The translations under genes and the position numbers were made by a program. Of a DNA stretch of 39,921 nucleotides, positions 37,955-39,921 are shown in pieces. Each line of letters starts with the position of its first letter. Position 1 is the stretch's first letter. This DNA comes from Acrasis kona (Eukaryota > Heterolobosea > Eutetramitea > Acrasida > Acrasidae). The notes under the pieces are model-generated. The model saw nothing but the letters and a program-made list of their open reading frames with translations. It was not told where the DNA came from and made no database searches. The stretch covers positions 1 to 39,921 of the forward strand of contig JAOPGA020001101.1 in NCBI GenBank assembly GCA_026419775.2, written 5' to 3'.

Positions 37955-39496
37955 ATGAACACCAACCAAGTACCACACGGAGCCATCCCAGTCGGACAAA
38001 CCACCCAAACCACTGTCACCACCACAACCACAGCACAACAAGCCGTCGTTAAGCCAGTGGTCGCCCCAGTAACAAACATCATTCACAAGGATGCCGTCGT
38101 CACAAACGTCGTTGACAAGGCTGTATTGGGAAACATCATTGAAAAGCAAAACGTTGAAGTTGTACACAAGCCAGTAGTACAAGAAATCCACGAGCAAAAG
38201 ATCATTGAGTTGGAAAAACAAAACATTGTCAAGAACGTACACCAAGACACCGTCGTCCAACGCCAAACCGACCAAACCCGCTATGAGGAAGTTGGTAACA
38301 GAGATCTAGAGGCTGAGAGATTAAGACTTGCCCAATTAAATGTCGCCAGTGCCCCAGTCGTCACCCGTCAAGCAGGTGCCACCCAAGAAATCCACCACGG
38401 AGAGGTCGTCGCCCAAGTTGTCCGTCAAGAACACATTGAGCGTCACGTCCAACCCGTCATCACTGAGGTCCGCGAACAAAACATTGTCAAGGAAGTCGTC
38501 CACCCCGTCGTACGTAAGGTGCACGAAGAGACAATCATCAGAGAAGTAGGGTCAACCACCATCGCCCAACCACTAGTCCAACAACAAAACATTAATGTGA
38601 TCGGAACCACCCAAGGAATCAACGCCAACAATGATTTGTTCTTGAACTGGGAGAGAAGCATGTACGGTGCCTACCAACATGACACCACCAACTGGAACAG
38701 AGAGAAGTGGTTGTTGGCCAACCCTCAACCAACCGGTTACCAACCAACTGGTTTCTTCAACCAATACCCAGCATTCAGCCAATATCACTCAAGAAGCACT
38801 CTTGGACACGGCCACAATGAACAACACTTGGCATGGGAGAGAAACATGTACAACGACTACAACAAGCAAGGTACCGCATGGAACAGAGAGAAGTACTTGT
38901 TGGCCAACCCACAACCAACCGGTTACCAACCAACTGGTTTCTTCAACCAATACCCAGCATTCAGCCAATACCACACCACCACCGTCAACGGAGTGCCACT
39001 ATCCACCCTCAACCAATCACACTTGTCATGGGAAAGAAACATGTACAACGATTATGAAAGACACGGATCAAGCTGGAACAGAGATTCATACCTAAAGACC
39101 AACCCACAACCAACCGGTTACCAACCAACTGGTTTCTTGAACCAATACCCAGCATTCAACCAATTCCACCACACCAATGTCGTTGAAGGAGGCAAGTTGC
39201 CAAAGAAGCCAACCGATTTGAGCAAGTTTGACGGACCCATCAACCCAGTCGCAGTCATCAACCCATCAGACAACTTGAGACATCAACCAACTGATGGAAC
39301 AGTCGTCCCAACCACAACTTTAGGTGAAGCCCCAGCACACACTCACGAAGTATTGAAGGGAGTTGCCGCTGGTGCCGCCATCGGATCTGTTGTACCAGTC
39401 GTCGGAACAGTTGTAGGAGGTGTTATTGGTGCCATCGGAGGTGCTATCGTTAAGCACAAGCACATCAAGGAAGGAACACATGCTTTCAAAGAATAA
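37955..39496 (+). CDS. repeat protein with TGYQPTGF repeats and glycine-zipper tail (unknown family)
   Basis: Intronless 513-aa protein, family not recognised. Residues 1-210 are a series of short amphipathic Val/His/Glu/Gln strands or helices (VVHKPVVQEIHEQKIIELEK, VITEVREQNIVKEVVHPVV), somewhat like the valine/proline/charged repeats of alveolins and other cortical proteins. Residues about 225-405 hold three units of about 55 aa: LxWERNMYNDY, SWNREKYLLANPQPTGYQPT, GFFNQYPAFSQYH. Near the C-terminus is a glycine zipper (GVAAGAAIGSVVPVVGTVVG, about 468-500) that could insert in a membrane, then KHKH. Codon use is strongly biased to C-ending codons (ACC, CAC, AAC, TAC, GTC) unlike its neighbours, a sign of high expression. 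A structural or cortical role is a guess. Confidence 0.78.
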   Translation: MNTNQVPHGAIPVGQTTQTTVTTTTTAQQAVVKPVVAPVTNIIHKDAVVTNVVDKAVLGNIIEKQNVEVVHKPVVQEIHEQKIIELEKQNIVKNVHQDTVVQRQTDQTRYEEVGNRDLEAERLRLAQLNVASAPVVTRQAGATQEIHHGEVVAQVVRQEHIERHVQPVITEVREQNIVKEVVHPVVRKVHEETIIREVGSTTIAQPLVQQQNINVIGTTQGINANNDLFLNWERSMYGAYQHDTTNWNREKWLLANPQPTGYQPTGFFNQYPAFSQYHSRSTLGHGHNEQHLAWERNMYNDYNKQGTAWNREKYLLANPQPTGYQPTGFFNQYPAFSQYHTTTVNGVPLSTLNQSHLSWERNMYNDYERHGSSWNRDSYLKTNPQPTGYQPTGFLNQYPAFNQFHHTNVVEGGKLPKKPTDLSKFDGPINPVAVINPSDNLRHQPTDGTVVPTTTLGEAPAHTHEVLKGVAAGAAIGSVVPVVGTVVGGVIGAIGGAIVKHKHIKEGTHAFKE

Positions 39497-39536
39497 ATTG
39501 TTACTTTTATAATAATGTTGTTGTTCTTTTTTTCGC

Positions 39537-39818
39537 ATGAATAGTGATTTCACGTTCATACAAACTCTTAGAGTGACTACTAATGGATCACTGGACGAGG
39601 TTATTAAAAGAAATAAATACATTGACAGGATGTTAGAAAGGATCGTCGTTGACATGAAGGTTCTTGGTTGAGAAGAAGTTGAAATTGGAGGAATTATTGC
39701 AATTAGTACTATTAATTTTTGGTTTGGTTTAATTCTGATTTGTTTTAACAATCGGACTTATTTGAGTAGTTTAAGAAGATATCTGGGCTTTACGGTAGTT
39801 ATACGTTTGTTCGGTTGA
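39537..39818 (+). CDS. small membrane-protein ORF interrupted in frame by TGA
   Basis: ATG 39537 opens a 44-codon frame (MNSDFTFIQTLRVTTNGSLD onward) ending at TGA 39669-39671. The same frame then stays open for 48 more codons to TGA 39816-39818 and encodes a clear membrane segment (IGGIIAISTINFWFGLILIC) and a basic tail (LSSLRRYLG). No intron with the lengths seen here removes the stop in frame. It may be a 44-aa protein, a decayed small membrane gene, a TGA readthrough or selenocysteine site, or a base error. It begins only 41 nt after the previous stop. Confidence 0.3.
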
Positions 39819-39842
39819 CAAATTTAGAACTTGATGATCTAT

Positions 39843-39848
39843 AAAAAA
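39843..39848 (-). terminator. Pol III terminator (T6 on the minus strand) of tRNA-Glu
   Basis: Six A residues on the plus strand, i.e. T6 on the transcribed strand, one base after the discriminator of the tRNA-Glu gene. Confidence 0.6.
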
Positions 39849-39849
39849 T

Positions 39850-39921
39850 CTCCGTTACCGGGACTCGAACCCGGGTCTAGCGGGTGAAAGCCGCTCATCC
39901 TAACCACCTAGACTATAACGG
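39850..39921 (-). tRNA. tRNA-Glu(TTC), cut by the window end after all but the first base
   Basis: Read on the minus strand, the sequence CCGTTAT...GTAACGGAG folds as a tRNA: acceptor xCCGTTA/TAACGGA with discriminator G, an anticodon stem AGCGG/CCGCT around the loop CTTTCAC (anticodon TTC), and a T-arm CCGGG/CCCGG with loop TTCGAGT. There is no intron. The first nucleotide of the acceptor stem lies just beyond the window. Confidence 0.93.

Noticed and set aside
37955-39496. QPTGY repeats as evidence of a Pan1/Sla1-type endocytic adaptor
   Set aside because: Only the short QPTG string is shared; no EH, SH3 or SHD domain is present and the repeat context differs.
39320-39751. 143-codon minus-strand frame over the end of the repeat-protein gene
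   Set aside because: It is the antisense shadow of the Gly/Val-rich C-terminus and of the small plus-strand ORF; no family signal.

Overview
This is a compact, AT-rich nuclear window from a protist. The genes have canonical GT-AG introns, most only 33-45 nt long, read with the standard code and starting in an (A/C)AACAATG-like context. The content mixes a histone H3, a Zn2Cys6 transcription factor, a 7TM-RGS receptor, vasohibin, a p25-alpha protein, peroxisomal and mitochondrial enzymes and tRNA genes. Zn2Cys6 factors also occur outside fungi, and the overall picture fits an amoeboid excavate such as a heterolobosean (Acrasis/Naegleria-like). That placement is inference; no rRNA or mitochondrial marker lies in the window.

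Layout. 1-2.6 kb: a UBZ4-like zinc-finger gene meeting an unknown gene tail to tail, then a small coiled-coil gene. 2.6-6.0 kb: gene-poor, with a decayed Gln/Asn/His-rich minus-strand locus. 6.0-10.1 kb: RhoGEF, the ESCRT regulator IST1, an acyl-CoA oxidase 4-like enzyme with an N-terminal PTS2-like signal, and a small gene behind a hairpin cluster. 10.6-22.3 kb: a very tight block holding a multipass membrane protein, a thioredoxin-fold/double-ZZ protein, a Mis18-like protein, a START-like protein, an LRRC61-like LRR protein, an ART(PARP)-fold coiled-coil protein, ADAT3, an F-box/LRR protein and a 7TM-RGS fusion. 22.3-25.1 kb: a palindrome-rich spacer, an unknown gene and a tandem p25-alpha gene. 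25.1-34.1 kb: RCC1 protein, NAD formate dehydrogenase, histone H3, an unusual tRNA-Tyr, a Ctr copper transporter, vasohibin, a Zn2Cys6 factor, an SDR and a single-thioredoxin-domain membrane PDI. 34.8-39.9 kb: a Thr-rich surface protein, a repeat protein with a glycine-zipper tail, a small ORF split by TGA, and tRNA-Glu.

The genes do not form a pathway. Some themes recur: microtubule biology (p25-alpha, vasohibin), G-protein signalling (RhoGEF, 7TM-RGS, RCC1-like) and organelle metabolism (acyl-CoA oxidase, formate dehydrogenase). Packing is extreme: one divergent pair has 33 bp between start codons, and convergent pairs have stop codons 2, 4 and 12 bp apart.

The strongest leads are: (1) a tRNA-Tyr(GTA) gene whose D-loop, anticodon loop and T-loop all carry extra sequence while every stem stays paired; (2) a surface protein with eight copies of NLSGDNNASPAR that are identical in protein but synonymously diverged in DNA; (3) two hairpin or palindrome clusters in intergenic DNA. 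Exon structures were assembled by eye from splice signals, frame and family alignment and have no transcript support.
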